Shown: positions 50,201 through 54,647 of the stretch, one piece after another
Layout of the letters: every line of letters starts with the position of its first letter
Numbering within the stretch: position 1 is the first letter of the stretch
Source: Cheiracanthium punctorium
Lineage: Eukaryota > Arthropoda > Arachnida > Araneae > Cheiracanthiidae
Assembly: GCA_038373885.1 (NCBI GenBank)
Contig: JAWZYV010012274.1
Location: 2,728,001-2,792,000 of the forward strand
Reading direction: 5' to 3'
DNA length: 64,000 nt
Program-made: the position numbers and the translations under genes
The notes under the pieces: model-generated
Database searches by the model: none
Told to the model about the DNA's origin: nothing
The model's input: the letters and a program-made list of their open reading frames with translations, nothing else

Positions 50201-51712
50201 AAAATGCTGCTCCCATGCTATTTAACAGTTTGACTTTACTATGTTGGCAAGTTTGTATATTCAGGATTGTGCGTGTTCTCATTAGACTATCATTTTACTT
50301 AAATCATGTAACCCCCCAAAAATGCAAATGTGTTTCCCAGGTAAGGTACCTCTTTTTTCATGCACCCCTATATTTTAATCAACTGTACAAAAATGCTTTG
50401 CTAGGCTTGTAATTTTAAATATTTGTGAAATAAATTATGATAATTTTTAATAATTGAATTTGTTTCATCTTAAGTATTAAACTGGTGGTCTATTGATATT
50501 TTTTTTTCAGGACAACACTACAATCTGTTTCTAAAGGCACAGATGATGATAATTTAGTTATTGATTCAGAAGATATCATGGAATGTAGTGAAGAATCTCA
50601 AAAAGAAAACACTAGTAGTCCTGTGTATCCAGATTTATCAGAAAGAACTGACATACGATTTCACTTAACAAAAAGTAAGAACAAAACATTTACTGTTCGA
50701 TTTACTGGGGTAGACTTTCATATTTCTGGAACATTCTAACAGGGTGTCCTCTGAAAAATAACTGACTTGATAAAAATAGTACCATTTTTCTTGCATTAGT
50801 ACTTTAAAAATCTTAAACATAACATCCCCCCCCCCCAAAAAAAATAATAATTATCAAATGTTACCAAAATGGGAAGTTCTTCCAAATAATTTAGATCACA
50901 GTTTCTTAAATTGTGAAAAATGGTTACAAGCAGTTCAAGGAGACTGTGAAAAACCAAAAAGCAGGAAGTAACAAAAGTATTTTTAAAGCAATAAATAAAA
51001 CACTGAGTTATTATTATGCTTTGCAATTCTTACATAAATTCTGTAATTTTTATGTTTCTATTTTGTATCATATTGCTAAAAAATTCATGTTTTTAGTTTT
51101 TATTTCACTGACAATGTGGAAACAAATTGCGCATAGCATTTTTATCAATCTTTATTACAATATTGTTGTTTTGATGTAATTGAGCCAGAAATTAAATTTC
51201 ATGAATAATGTCTGCAAAAGAAGTCTTGTTTCAGAAAGGTTGCTCGGTCTACATAAGTTTAAGAACCCCTGATTTAGATAAAAGGCCATCCATTGTAATT
51301 TATGAAAGAACATTTTATATGCCATGAAACATCTAAAGCTAAAAAGTCTCTACCCTAGTAGCACAATTAGTCCAAAAGACATTTAAAACATGTTTTTTAA
51401 TGTAAAAAAAACGTGTTTCCAACCTAATTTTAACATTTTTTGAACTAGTTGTGCTACTATGAAATGGCTTTTTTTTTTTTATTATCAAGCTTTATAAAAT
51501 AAAAATTTTCAACAGAGTACTGTTTGATAACAAAAAATACATATTATGTGCCATCCATAATTTATTTAATATCTTCTATAGGTAAAAATGTTGAAAATTT
51601 ACTTCAAAGAATGTTTGAAAATGAACTGGATGTAGAGGATATTGGACCATCAGATATTCAAAATATTGATGATCATCATCCAACAACGCCTTTGTCTCTG
51701 AACTCTTTGTAA
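4885..51712 (+). CDS. TPCN1: Two-pore channel 1 (TPC1-like), complete gene, 18 coding exons
   Basis: Exons joined by splice signals and phase: 4885-5082, 9165-9247, 10857-10977, 13975-14226, 15338-15456, 18855-18956, 23316-23442, 33133-33334, 36349-36493, 37786-37950, 39821-39888, 43883-43964, 44054-44123, 44202-44424, 46672-46762, 46844-46957, 50511-50674, 51582-51712. They sum to 2457 nt, an 818-aa protein (mammalian TPC1 is about the same length). Two six-helix domains are visible. Filter I reads TTANNPDVMMP (284-294) and pore II reads VVNQWHVIANGF (647-658). R220, R221, R224 and K331 match the PI(3,5)P2 ligands of mammalian TPC1. The second S4 (about 535-555) carries R542, R545 and K548. 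An EF-hand loop lies at 394-405, and N-x-S sites at N603 and N618 sit in the luminal loop before pore II. Family knowledge: endolysosomal cation channel gated by PI(3,5)P2 and voltage. The start ATG has A at -3 and an in-frame stop 33 nt upstream. The TPC3 paralogue is a less likely alternative. Confidence 0.93.
6088..6530 (+). repeat. ~77 bp tandem repeat, six units, in the foldback left arm
   Basis: The phrase CTGTACAACTAGGTTGCTGA recurs with small changes near 6092, 6169, 6243, 6318, 6397 and 6470. Between occurrences runs a conserved (C)CACTGAGGTTTTTTTAGTTAAAAACGG / CCACTGGTTGCCTAGTTTAGATAG segment. Inverted, partial units recur at 7557-7690 in the right arm. Confidence 0.85.
6586..6635. 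repeat. 50-bp near-perfect palindrome (inner end of foldback arm)
   Basis: GGCGACAGTCGCTGGAGCTT followed by GGCGGCCGCC and the reverse complement, with a single mismatched pair. A decayed inverted partner is at 7339-7386. GC-rich compared with the flanks. Confidence 0.85.
8745..8935 (-). repeat. SINE-like element on the - strand
   Basis: Read in reverse: TTTGATTCCCGGGCTGG near 8920 resembles a tRNA box B, and the far end reads GGCCTTGGCCCCGCAGTGGGC near 8757-8777 before an AT tail. GC content is raised against the flanks. Only one copy is seen, so this is tentative. Confidence 0.35.
9165..9247 (+). CDS. TPCN1: TPC1 exon 2
   Basis: Residues 67-93 plus two bases of codon 94. It follows a TTTTAG acceptor and ends at GTAAGT. 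It encodes KLLLASTLVCDAKDGR and onward, the conserved amphipathic segment just before IS1 in TPC1 proteins. The phase joins exons 1 and 3 without a frame break. Confidence 0.88.
9248..10856 (+). other. TPC1 intron 2
   Basis: GTAAGT...TTTTAG, 1609 nt. An oligo(A) run at about 9273-9297 and generally AT-rich sequence. No gene, RNA or mobile element recognised. Confidence 0.7.
10857..10977 (+). CDS. TPCN1: TPC1 exon 3: IS1
   Basis: Residues 95-134. A hydrophobic helix at about 103-122 is IS1. The following CEDPAV matches the conserved luminal end of that helix in TPC1. The donor is GTTTGT rather than GTAAGT; it is weak but keeps the reading frame and the family alignment (YW|VTM). Confidence 0.88.
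10978..13974 (+). other. TPC1 intron 3
   Basis: GTTTGT...TTTTAG, 2997 nt. Holds a (CA)n(TA)n microsatellite at 11202-11273 and otherwise unremarkable AT-rich sequence. Open frames around 11670-11930 and 12761-12970 contain no domain and are not supported. Confidence 0.7.
11202..11273. repeat. (CA)n then (TA)n microsatellite
   Basis: Uninterrupted ACAC to about 11230, a CATACA join, then TATA to about 11273. Compound dinucleotide repeat, likely polymorphic in length. Confidence 0.95.
13975..14226 (+). CDS. TPCN1: TPC1 exon 4: IS2 to IS4
   Basis: Residues 135-218, exactly 84 codons in phase 0. IS2 is at about 135-157, IS3 at about 169-189 and IS4 at about 195-213. The end, WSRPFRPVFMVNFSESKQ, is the TPC1-type IS4 and the start of the IS4-S5 linker. 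TTTTAG acceptor and GTAAGA donor. Confidence 0.92.
14227..15337 (+). other. TPC1 intron 4
   Basis: GTAAGA...ACATAG, 1111 nt, with a long T-run polypyrimidine tract before the acceptor. Words near 14557-14600 (CCAAATTTCAGTCAAATTGTTTAGTCGTTC) resemble the 3' ends of arthropod LINEs, too short to classify. Nothing else seen. Confidence 0.6.
15338..15456 (+). CDS. TPCN1: TPC1 exon 5: lipid-binding linker and IS5
   Basis: Residues 219-257 plus two bases of codon 258. It opens with VRRAFRNIRKTLPDI. R220, R221 and R224 are the basic residues that contact PI(3,5)P2 in the known mammalian TPC1 structure, here with the same numbering. IS5 spans about 231-255. Confidence 0.92.
16266..16340 (+). mobile_element. 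hAT-like element end, degenerate
   Basis: GCAGCACGGTTTTTAAAACTTTTTAG followed by TGTGGGGACCCCGTAA and a second GGGACCCCA, the word pattern of many hAT (Charlie-like) termini. No partner end or target duplication found. Confidence 0.35.
16641..16672 (+). mobile_element. Solitary pogo-like terminus
   Basis: CAGTCGAGCGCCAAAAATCC after TA is a good match to the CAGTNNA(A/G)CC ends of pogo/Tigger-like elements in this window. The inverted partner was not found, so this is probably a truncated copy. Confidence 0.35.
18855..18956 (+). CDS. TPCN1: TPC1 exon 6: pore I and filter I
   Basis: Residues 259-291 plus two bases of M292. It encodes YVLVTTANNPDV, the TPC signature of pore helix and selectivity filter I. 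CTAG acceptor and GTAAGT donor. Confidence 0.93.
19330..19640 (-). repeat. tRNA-derived SINE, family B, copy 1
   Basis: Shares with 24000-24197 and 40440-40645 the order (T)TGGAGGACATT..., CA(T/C)G(C/T)AC(C)AGCTCCCATTAGC(T/A)TACA, and with the 40.5 kb copy GCTGCTTCACTT...CATTCTTA. The tRNA-like head is on the - strand near 19590-19610. It sits within a possible mariner-like remnant that begins GGGGCAGTCAAATGAAAACA at about 19201. Confidence 0.55.
20880..21050 (+). mobile_element. Possible LINE 3' end
   Basis: CCAATTTGAGCTGAATCG...CCCATTTAGGAGCTATCGTG followed by an (AC)-rich tail. Many arthropod LINE tails have this arrangement (AATTTGA..GAATCG...GGAG(C)TATCGTG then simple repeat). No reverse transcriptase frame is left. 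Confidence 0.35.
22090..22205 (+). mobile_element. Possible LINE 3' end, second type
   Basis: CATACAAAATTTGATAGGTCTACGATCACCCGTTTCAGAGCTATG then ACACAGACTAACCAACTAACTG: the same AAATTTGA...GTTTCAGAGCTAT layout as typical LINE tails. Short and unconfirmed. Confidence 0.35.
22344..22551. mobile_element. piggyBac-type MITE (CCCTTTCAGA ends)
   Basis: Inverted ends CCCTTTCAGA and TCTGAAAGGG flanked by intact TTAA on both sides (22340-22343, 22552-22555). 208 bp. A relative lies at 57257-57467. Confidence 0.85.
22990..23053 (+). repeat. Perfect 31-bp tandem duplication
   Basis: TTATCTTATATAAGCTAAGG-TAATATTACTAG occurs twice back to back without a difference, pointing to a recent duplication in intron 6. 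Confidence 0.9.
23316..23442 (+). CDS. TPCN1: TPC1 exon 7: IS6
   Basis: Completes M292, then residues 293-334. IS6 runs from about 299 to 329 and ends in AVVYNNYRKHLK. K331 is the fourth PI(3,5)P2 contact of mammalian TPC1. Ends in phase 0 at GTAAGT. Confidence 0.93.
24000..24197 (-). repeat. tRNA-derived SINE, family B, copy 2 (best promoter)
   Basis: In reverse, a box A-like TAGCCCAGTTGGGAG (24176-24190) and box B-like GGTTTGATCC (24134-24143) are ~35 bp apart, as in tRNA genes. The body reads on to a GGTCATAATGTCCTTCAAG end, shared with the copies at 19.4 and 40.5 kb. Confidence 0.7.
28638..28740. repeat. Perfect 33-bp inverted repeat hairpin with 13-bp direct flanks
   Basis: 28638-28670 is the exact reverse complement of 28708-28740, around a 37-bp AT loop that is itself partly palindromic. 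CCTTAAATTTCTT occurs on both sides (28622-28634 and 28759-28771). It could be a small MITE or a recombination product. Confidence 0.85.
28926..28980 (-). ncRNA. Hammerhead ribozyme motif in the left arm
   Basis: The inverted counterpart of the motif at 29468-29525. In reverse it reads GATGA-CTGATGA-T-GGCTG-TGCAAAG-CAGCC-GAAA-TATATCTCATAC. All core bases and the ATGA/TCAT stem I are kept; only the loop and outer stem differ. Confidence 0.7.
29076..29482 (+). pseudogene. GIY-YIG endonuclease domain of a Penelope-like element
   Basis: Open from a stop at 29073-29075 to TGA at 29480-29482. AGIYKI supplies GIY and KGCYIGVTKRK supplies YIG; then RKISERKTEH with the catalytic-type Arg and His region, and RESLEI with the expected Glu. 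The domain is intact as a frame but lacks its upstream reverse-transcriptase portion and any start codon, so it is a 5'-truncated retroelement remnant, not a host gene. Confidence 0.75.
29468..29525 (+). ncRNA. Hammerhead ribozyme motif, type I, Penelope-associated
   Basis: CTGATGA (29480-29486), helix II GGCTG/CAGCC with loop TGCAAAA, then GAAA (29505-29508), a minimal ATATAT stem III, C at 29514 as cleavage base, and TCAT pairing with ATGA (29476-29479) as stem I. All core bases are present. An extra T follows CTGATGA, as I recall for Penelope hammerheads. Confidence 0.7.
29639..30133. mobile_element. TIR element with TGAATA target duplication
   Basis: Ends CAGGGTGTCCACCGGTGAC and, reversed, CAGGTTGCCCACCAATGTCA. 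The six bases TGAATA directly flank both sides (29633-29638 and 30134-30139). Interior AT-rich, with GGCTACT/AGTAGC words in both halves. Superfamily not assigned. Confidence 0.6.
30664..31002 (-). pseudogene. GIY-YIG domain fragment, - strand arm
   Basis: Frame of 112 codons starting within YIG(M)TKRKIKDRKKEHQTD and continuing through IEINFNNSQKLANYKN to the element end. The GIY half is missing, cut by the inversion point. Homologous to 29076-29482. Confidence 0.7.
31018..31498 (+). pseudogene. GIY-YIG domain, + strand arm, frameshifted
   Basis: Open through NIFKRIRSDKDNINPDETAGIYKL (GIY) and GCYIGMTKRKIKDRKKEH, then TAA at 31213-31215. Compared with the - arm, 11 bases are missing after the EH codons, which breaks the frame. 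The remainder (ALAKIAQEHPIEINFNNS...) continues in another frame. Confidence 0.7.
31445..31500 (+). ncRNA. Decayed hammerhead-like motif
   Basis: CTGAAGA, helix II GGTGG/CCACC, then GATA where an active motif has GAAA, a short AG/CT stem III and CATA pairing with TATG as stem I. The layout is preserved, but A14 is changed to T, so cleavage is unlikely. The same decay is present in reverse at 30662-30716. Confidence 0.5.
32058..32865. mobile_element. pogo/Tigger-like element, nonautonomous
   Basis: CAGTGGAACCCCGATCTATC and, at the right end, CGATAGATCGAGGTTCTACTG are inverted ends, flanked by TA (32056-32057, 32866-32867). CCCGCATTCATCGTTTT occurs near both ends. No DDE transposase motif could be read in the 808 bp. 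Confidence 0.75.
33133..33334 (+). CDS. TPCN1: TPC1 exon 8: inter-domain linker and EF-hand, first part
   Basis: Residues 335-401 plus one base of D402. Starts NEVRKLVYMKRQSLSRAFDVLKV, the conserved cytosolic linker, and ends with DSDGDNKI, the first eight positions of an EF-hand loop starting at D394. The donor is GTAATT. Confidence 0.92.
34310..34760 (-). mobile_element. Penelope-like element 3' remnant (third copy)
   Basis: In reverse: NKIAGCYIGVTKRKIKDRQT then EHINDIKFN...ITIDFQAIRKIANFNNH, clearly the GIY-YIG region of the copies at 29.1 and 31.1 kb. It runs to a hammerhead-like motif and the GGTGGTAATAATTTTATCAA end, which matches GCGGTAATAGGTATTTTATC of copy 1. The GIY half and all upstream sequence are lost. 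Confidence 0.7.
34366..34424 (-). ncRNA. Hammerhead-like motif with altered helix II
   Basis: In reverse: AGA-CTGATGA-C-GGTTG...CAAC-T-GAAA-TATATT-T-CTCC. The CTGATGA (34407-34413) and GAAA (34382-34385) cores are intact. Helix II is GTTG/CAAC with a longer loop, and stem I is AGA/TCT. Activity uncertain. Confidence 0.5.
35726..36128. mobile_element. TIR element with (C)AGGGTGTCCCA ends
   Basis: Starts AGGGTGTCCCAGAAAGTTAG and ends CCTTTTGGGGACACCTG, imperfect inverted ends. The ends resemble those of the 58743-59915 element. Noncoding. Confidence 0.5.
36349..36493 (+). CDS. TPCN1: TPC1 exon 9: EF-hand end and pre-IIS1 linker
   Basis: Completes D402, then residues 403-449 and two bases of K450. 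It begins RADFLQLADLL, which supplies loop positions 10-12 and the exiting helix of the EF-hand, and matches the conserved FLQLADLLN of TPC1. The stretch 419-445 is less conserved. Confidence 0.9.
36494..37785 (+). other. TPC1 intron 9
   Basis: GTAAAT...TTTCAG, 1292 nt. AT-rich, nothing recognised. Confidence 0.7.
37786..37950 (+). CDS. TPCN1: TPC1 exon 10: IIS1-IIS2
   Basis: Residues 451-504 plus two bases of V505. Two hydrophobic helices: IIS1 at about 455-472 and IIS2 at about 475-492, with EIILKMYTFG typical of the IIS2 end. TTCAG acceptor, GTAAGT donor. Confidence 0.92.
38064..38126. repeat. Imperfect inverted repeat
   Basis: TTCTCTGAACGTCTATAAATGTTC then GAACGTTTTCTGAAC and ATTATAGATGTTCAGAGAA: the two sides pair with a few mismatches. 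Short and noncoding. Confidence 0.6.
38930..39690 (+). pseudogene. Possible processed pseudogene of an unidentified gene
   Basis: Read with frame changes, 39020-39413 gives protein-like sequence: DKLFANAVHKTVKQKKEEF, then LLKRSLHSQRTGRVLDSN, then MALHLYQQTRLRPLASDG and HSLYQFLLDIKEMYPDHLKI, with an internal TAA and a final TAA at 39412-39414. AATAAA is at 39473 and a ~23-base A-run at 39667-39689. Base composition is less AT-rich than its surroundings. The lack of introns and the A-run suggest a retrocopy; I do not recognise the parent. Confidence 0.4.
39821..39888 (+). CDS. TPCN1: TPC1 exon 11: IIS3
   Basis: Completes V505, then residues 506-527 and one base of V528. Encodes FDFLVIGGAIIGTIFESI, matching the WN(W/V)FD start of IIS3. 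A small 68-nt exon with TTTCAG acceptor and GTATGT donor. Confidence 0.9.
40310..40645 (-). repeat. tRNA-derived SINE, family B, copy 3 (full length)
   Basis: In reverse, GGCCTAGCCACTAAG near 40607-40621 serves as box A, and the body shares CCATTAGCATACA, TTGCACATA-type words and GACATGGAGGGCA with the 19.4 and 24.1 kb copies. It extends further, to GTCAGATCCTCCATATAGGC at about 40337-40356. Lies in TPC1 intron 11. Confidence 0.6.
41880..42880 (+). repeat. Degenerate tandem array, unit about 130-170 bp
   Basis: The phrase AA(T)GAAATTTGGTG(A/G)CATGATAGGT(G)G recurs near 41915, 42060, 42205, 42322, 42460, 42590 and 42735. It is followed each time by CAACTTAAACT(A/T)TAGGCATTGA, a T-run, TAGATTTTGAGAAAATTG and GTTCGTGCATCAC. 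About seven decayed units; no coding frame persists. Confidence 0.75.
43000..43167 (+). repeat. SINE, copy 2 of the 1.0 kb family (5' part poor)
   Basis: Shares with 1128-1290 the ordered words TTTTC(C)TCC(A/G)AAC, TACGGGCTAGGATCCCTTAGAAA, CCC...GGAG(A/G)GCA, and AATCGGCC(T)TAA...CACAAACC. The tRNA-like head is not clear here. Lies in TPC1 intron 11. Confidence 0.6.
43883..43964 (+). CDS. TPCN1: TPC1 exon 12: IIS4 voltage sensor
   Basis: Completes V528, then residues 529-554 and two bases of R555. Contains LDILLVLRVLRLVKIIGG with basic residues R542, R545 and K548 at three-residue spacing, the TPC1-type voltage-sensing S4. The third position is lysine where the mammalian protein, as I recall it, has arginine. 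Confidence 0.92.
43965..44201 (+). other. TPC1 short introns 12 and 13
   Basis: Two very short introns, 43965-44053 (89 nt) and 44124-44201 (78 nt), on either side of exon 13. Both are GT-AG. They contrast with kilobase introns elsewhere in the gene. Confidence 0.85.
44054..44123 (+). CDS. TPCN1: TPC1 exon 13: IIS4-S5 linker and start of IIS5
   Basis: Completes R555, then residues 556-578: FQVIVSTIMNLGPSILTYGG, the conserved linker and beginning of IIS5. The intron before it is 89 nt and the one after is 78 nt. Confidence 0.9.
44202..44424 (+). CDS. TPCN1: TPC1 exon 14: IIS5, luminal loop, pore II
   Basis: Residues 579-652 plus one base of V653. IIS5 at about 570-592 spans the previous exon. 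The luminal loop holds N603-V-S and N618-G-S glycosylation sequons and cysteines 612 and 628. Ends in FELMVVNQWH at filter II. No GT follows; the exon stops at an ATATCCTT donor of a U12 AT-AC intron. Reading on past 44424 would run into a stop at 44455. Confidence 0.92.
44425..46671 (+). other. U12-type AT-AC intron 14 of TPC1
   Basis: The intron begins ATATCCTTTT, the exact consensus start of AT-AC minor-spliceosome introns. It ends TTCTTTAAC-ATTATTTAC: a branch-site-like sequence ten bases from the terminal AC. Using these ends gives H652-V653-I-A-N-G-F, which fits the TPC1 family without gap. No GT donor or AG acceptor near either end restores this join. Length 2247 nt; it contains a deleted mariner at 45384-45985. 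Confidence 0.88.
45384..45985 (+). mobile_element. Internally deleted mariner element
   Basis: Ends TTAGGTTGTAACGAAAGTTT and, reversed, TCAGGTTGTAACGAAAGTTT, with TA on each side (45382-45383, 45986-45987). From 45582 a + strand frame MELSRYQIQTIIYFQFCYKK continues as the mariner N-terminal helix-turn-helix. A jump follows, then LVEEDLYSTTRELAKVLDVS is readable in another frame. The DDD catalytic part is missing, so it is nonautonomous. It sits inside the U12 intron. Confidence 0.8.
46672..46762 (+). CDS. TPCN1: TPC1 exon 15: end of pore II and IIS6
   Basis: Completes V653, then residues 654-682 and two bases of N683. Encodes IANGFVLVTSKAARLYFF, which continues the WHV(I/L)A(N/D)GF motif of TPC1. 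The upstream boundary is an AC acceptor preceded by the branch-site-like TTCTTTAAC, not an AG. Confidence 0.9.
46763..46843 (+). other. TPC1 intron 15 (81 nt)
   Basis: GTAAGT...AAATAG. Short, immediately downstream of exon 15. Codon 683 (AA|C) is split across it. Confidence 0.85.
46844..46957 (+). CDS. TPCN1: TPC1 exon 16: IIS6 end and C-terminal coiled segment
   Basis: Completes N683, then residues 684-720: IFTAFVLEAFILEYSF followed by a charged helix (KLESAMEKKIIEMG) typical of the TPC1 C-terminus. TAG acceptor, CAG|GTCAGT donor. Confidence 0.92.
46958..50510 (+). other. TPC1 intron 16
   Basis: GTCAGT...TTTCAG, 3553 nt. Contains a perfect ACATTGTGAGT/ACTCACAATGT palindrome at 47901-47926, a TA microsatellite near 48713-48735, and a mariner-related TIR element at 49654-50165. 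A frame at 47556-47753 has no domain or splice support. Confidence 0.7.
49654..50165 (-). mobile_element. Long-TIR element with mariner-type transposase remnant
   Basis: CAGGGTGTGTCACAATTCCC and its complement at 50144-50165 are the tips of ~120 bp inverted arms (also ACAGCAACAAAGTTAACTTT versus AAAGTCAACTTTGTTGCTGT). Between them, on the - strand, broken frames spell the end of an IS630/Tc1/mariner transposase: W-P-chg-S-Ph-L-T-P-like, then F-F-YGV-K..V..YPHAT...LQ. Catalytic core mostly gone. Confidence 0.6.
50511..50674 (+). CDS. TPCN1: TPC1 exon 17: acidic C-terminal linker
   Basis: Completes R721, then residues 722-775 and one base of S776. Acidic and Ser/Glu-rich, low conservation, as in other TPC1 proteins at this point. 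Strong polypyrimidine tract and CAG acceptor, GTAAGA donor; frame matches on both sides. Confidence 0.87.
50675..51581 (+). other. TPC1 intron 17
   Basis: GTAAGA...CTATAG, 907 nt. ACAGGGTGTCCTCTGAAAAA at about 50739 resembles a lone TIR end, and there is a C-run at 50826-50836. Nothing else. Confidence 0.6.
51582..51712 (+). CDS. TPCN1: TPC1 exon 18: C-terminal end and stop
   Basis: Residues 776-818 and TAA. Encodes VENLLQRMFENELDVEDIG, which matches the conserved (V/L)DALLQRMFEEE motif at the end of TPC1. An ATTAAA at 51757-51762, about 45 nt past the stop, is a possible poly(A) signal, but a longer 3' UTR is equally possible. Confidence 0.9.
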
Positions 51713-52217
51713 TGTTCCCACATAAATTATGATGTATATTTAAATGAATTATGTATAATTAAAATGTATATTTTCTAATATGGCTATTTGAAGAAAATAT
51801 TACAATATAATTTAATAGAATTGGAATGATATTTACTTTGTTAATTTTGTTCAATATTTACTTTTAATGTCTTATAATACTGATGTTAAACTCATATTAA
51901 ACTCATAAAGTGAATTTTCTAGATATAATCAATGAATTTCTAATACATAAGATGTCCAGGAAAGTCTACTTAATCCTAATTTTCACTATTGTTGATCAGA
52001 TATTCTGAACCATTTGCAAAAATGGAGTAAATATTTGTTATAACACATTCATAAAACAAATTGATACTAATTTCTCTCGGTCATAATTATTTAGTAAAAG
52101 TTCATCTCTACAAATAACATGTTTAGAGAAAATCATTTTACGCTGCAAAGTAATGACAAAGTAATTTCAGACTTTTTGTTTATTGAAGGATCAGTTAAGA
52201 AATAATATATATATATA

Positions 52218-53475
52218 CAGTGGAACCTACTAAAGAGACCACCTGTCTAAAGTGAACACTTTTATGAAATTTCATTGTAACTCATAAAAAATGTATGTGG
52301 AAGATATCCTGTAAAGTGACCACCTGCAAAAACTGTATAGTTACCAGATAATCCGCCAAATTTAAGTTTTTTAACCTGTCAAATGTGACCACTTTCCACT
52401 ATAAACTGCCTTTTAAATATAAAATACATTCAGATAATGCTATATCCCTTTTCAGTTGTTTAACAAAAAGATTTTTGAGATCAAAAGATTTGATCTCAAC
52501 TCTGATTCTCTCTTCTGTAACACTTGCTCTCAATAGAATAAATTAAAAAGGAAAACTTGATTTAGTCTAGATTCTTTTATATTTCTGTTGATGTTAAAAT
52601 TGATTCAGCGTGGTTTCCGGCAAGAGGTGTGTGGGATGCAGTTAATCGCATATTTACAATTACTTTTGATGAAGTTAATCACACATTTATGAGTACTTCT
52701 GATTTCCCTTTACCTATTCTAAATGTAATACTCTTGCAATTGTAAATCTCCCATCTGTTAATAATGCTATTTAACTGTTTCTTAATTTACTTTGGTTTTA
52801 GCCTTTGTAATGAATTTATTGGCGTCTGTAGTCTGTGAATATATTTAATTTTTTTCCTTTCCCACGGGACTACAATAATTTTGTCTAGGCTACAAAAACT
52901 ATATTCTAATCACCCCTGTGGCGAGTCGCATTTAAATTTTGCCAAACATGTAGAAAGCCTAACATTTCTTTTCATTTTTTCAACCTGGCGATTTATTTGG
53001 CGACCGGCCCTTTTAGAACTTTGCTGTTACAGCACAGTATGTTATCTAAAGAATGTGTTCTTGATGTACACTAGTGAAAATTGTATCATGAACTATATTT
53101 GTGCAAACAGGAAAACAACCCAAACATTCAACCTGTACTTTAGTAATTTGTCAAGCTGCAAAATGGAAATTTATATTTTTTATTATTCACTGTGACTAAG
53201 AAGTATTAAAATACATATTTAAACATAAGTATAAAGAAGTCGTACACAATTTGTATGCAATGTGCATTTTAATGTTTCAGTATTTTACTCTTATATTCCT
53301 CTTTTTTGTTCATGGATATTGATTGATTTTTAAGATCTTGTTATAAATAAACTGTAGAGTGTTTGTGCAAGTGTTATTTGAATTTTAAGCATAAACAAAT
53401 TTATTAAAGTGCTACCTTTGTAAGGTGACCAGTTTTGTCGTTCCCGAGGGTGGTCACATTAGGCAGGTTCCACTG
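52218..53475. mobile_element. pogo-like element with GACCAC ends
   Basis: CAGTGGAACCTACTAAAGAG at the left and GGCAGGTTCCACTG at the right, inside flanking TATATA. Subterminal GTGACCAC/GGTCAC words lie in both arms. 1258 bp; the largest frame (52881-53195) has no transposase motif. Confidence 0.7.
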
Positions 53476-53837
53476 TATATATATTTAAGACAGAGCTTAC
53501 CCAGGGAACTAAACACTGGAAGCCCTGTGTCAGTCTAGTCATTTTAGCAGGGGTCATATGCTTTGCACCATTGGGCCCATAATTGAGAAGGTGTGGCTGA
53601 GTATCAGACTTTTGCCATTTATATGAGCTGTTGTATGCCAATGAGCTTTTATTTTTTTTTCACGCGGTCATACTTTTCTGTCACTGATATTACGTAAGAT
53701 CATACAGATTAAAGTACTTAGCTGCATACAAATTTAAGTATTTTACCGTTTAAAAATCTGCATACAAAATAAAATATCAGATTTGTGTAATCTCCATAAA
53801 TTTTTAGAAAACTTTGAACTGGAAGATTTTAATTGAA

Positions 53838-54647
53838 CAGAGATGCCAACATCTCCGGAAATTCCGGAAATGCAGTGTAAAATACGGTAGTACGGAAACC
53901 AATTAAAAAATACAGAAATCTGCTTGTACAAAGTTAAAAAATGAAAATTCCCCCAATCCTAAACTTTGACTTGTGTCCGATGCAAGTTGTAAACAATATT
54001 TCTTTCCTTTGCTTCTCGTATATATATCTCCGTTTCATCCTAGAAACGTAAGCAATAATCATCGAATCAAAGAGCAGCCTGTTAAAGCGTCACTGCTAAA
54101 TGGGAGACTCCGCCTTAAACATAAAGTGTTATCAACGAATGAAAACATAGTAGACCATAGAGTTGATGACGTCAGCAAATAGCTTTGCCTGCGTTCCTAT
54201 TTTCACCCCGTCTGTCAACTGCGATAAATTATTTCGTAGTCTAATCTAGTTTTTAACTGTGAGTATAATAAGCAGAGCATGCATCGTGCATCCTGCGTGT
54301 GTGAGCACGAGTATTTTTAAGATTCACGTCGATTTGTCTGACTTGAAAGATCTTTTTTGTGAACAGAATTAAAAATTATCGTTATATTTTTATTATGATA
54401 CGTATTTAAGATGGATAAAAATGATCGTCCGAAGAAGACTCAATCAAAAATTTCTTCCGAAATATTCCAAACAGCGATAGTAATGCATTAGAATGAAAAA
54501 TCAAACAACACTTTTAATATGTAGCTGAAGAAAAAATTAAAAAACGACTCCTGAAATGTACGTAATTTGACTCCTGAAAGATGCCAAAAACTCCTGAAAT
54601 TTAATCACTTTTCTCCTGATGTCACCTTTACAATGTTGGCCTCTCTG
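53838..54647 (+). mobile_element. hAT-like element, internally deleted
   Basis: CAGAGATGCCAACATCTCC and, reversed, CAGAGAGGCCAACATTG are inverted ends with CTCC(G/T)GAAA-type subterminal words. Inside, less AT-rich sequence ends in ATGGATAAAAATGATCGTCC (54411), a possible remnant of a transposase start (MDKNDRPKKTQSK) that soon stops. A clean 8-bp target duplication is not visible. A related end may lie at about 19845. Confidence 0.6.

Noticed and set aside
52881..53195. A 104-aa Cys-rich protein
   Set aside because: It is inside a pogo-like element, is low in conserved motifs, and shows no splice or start support.
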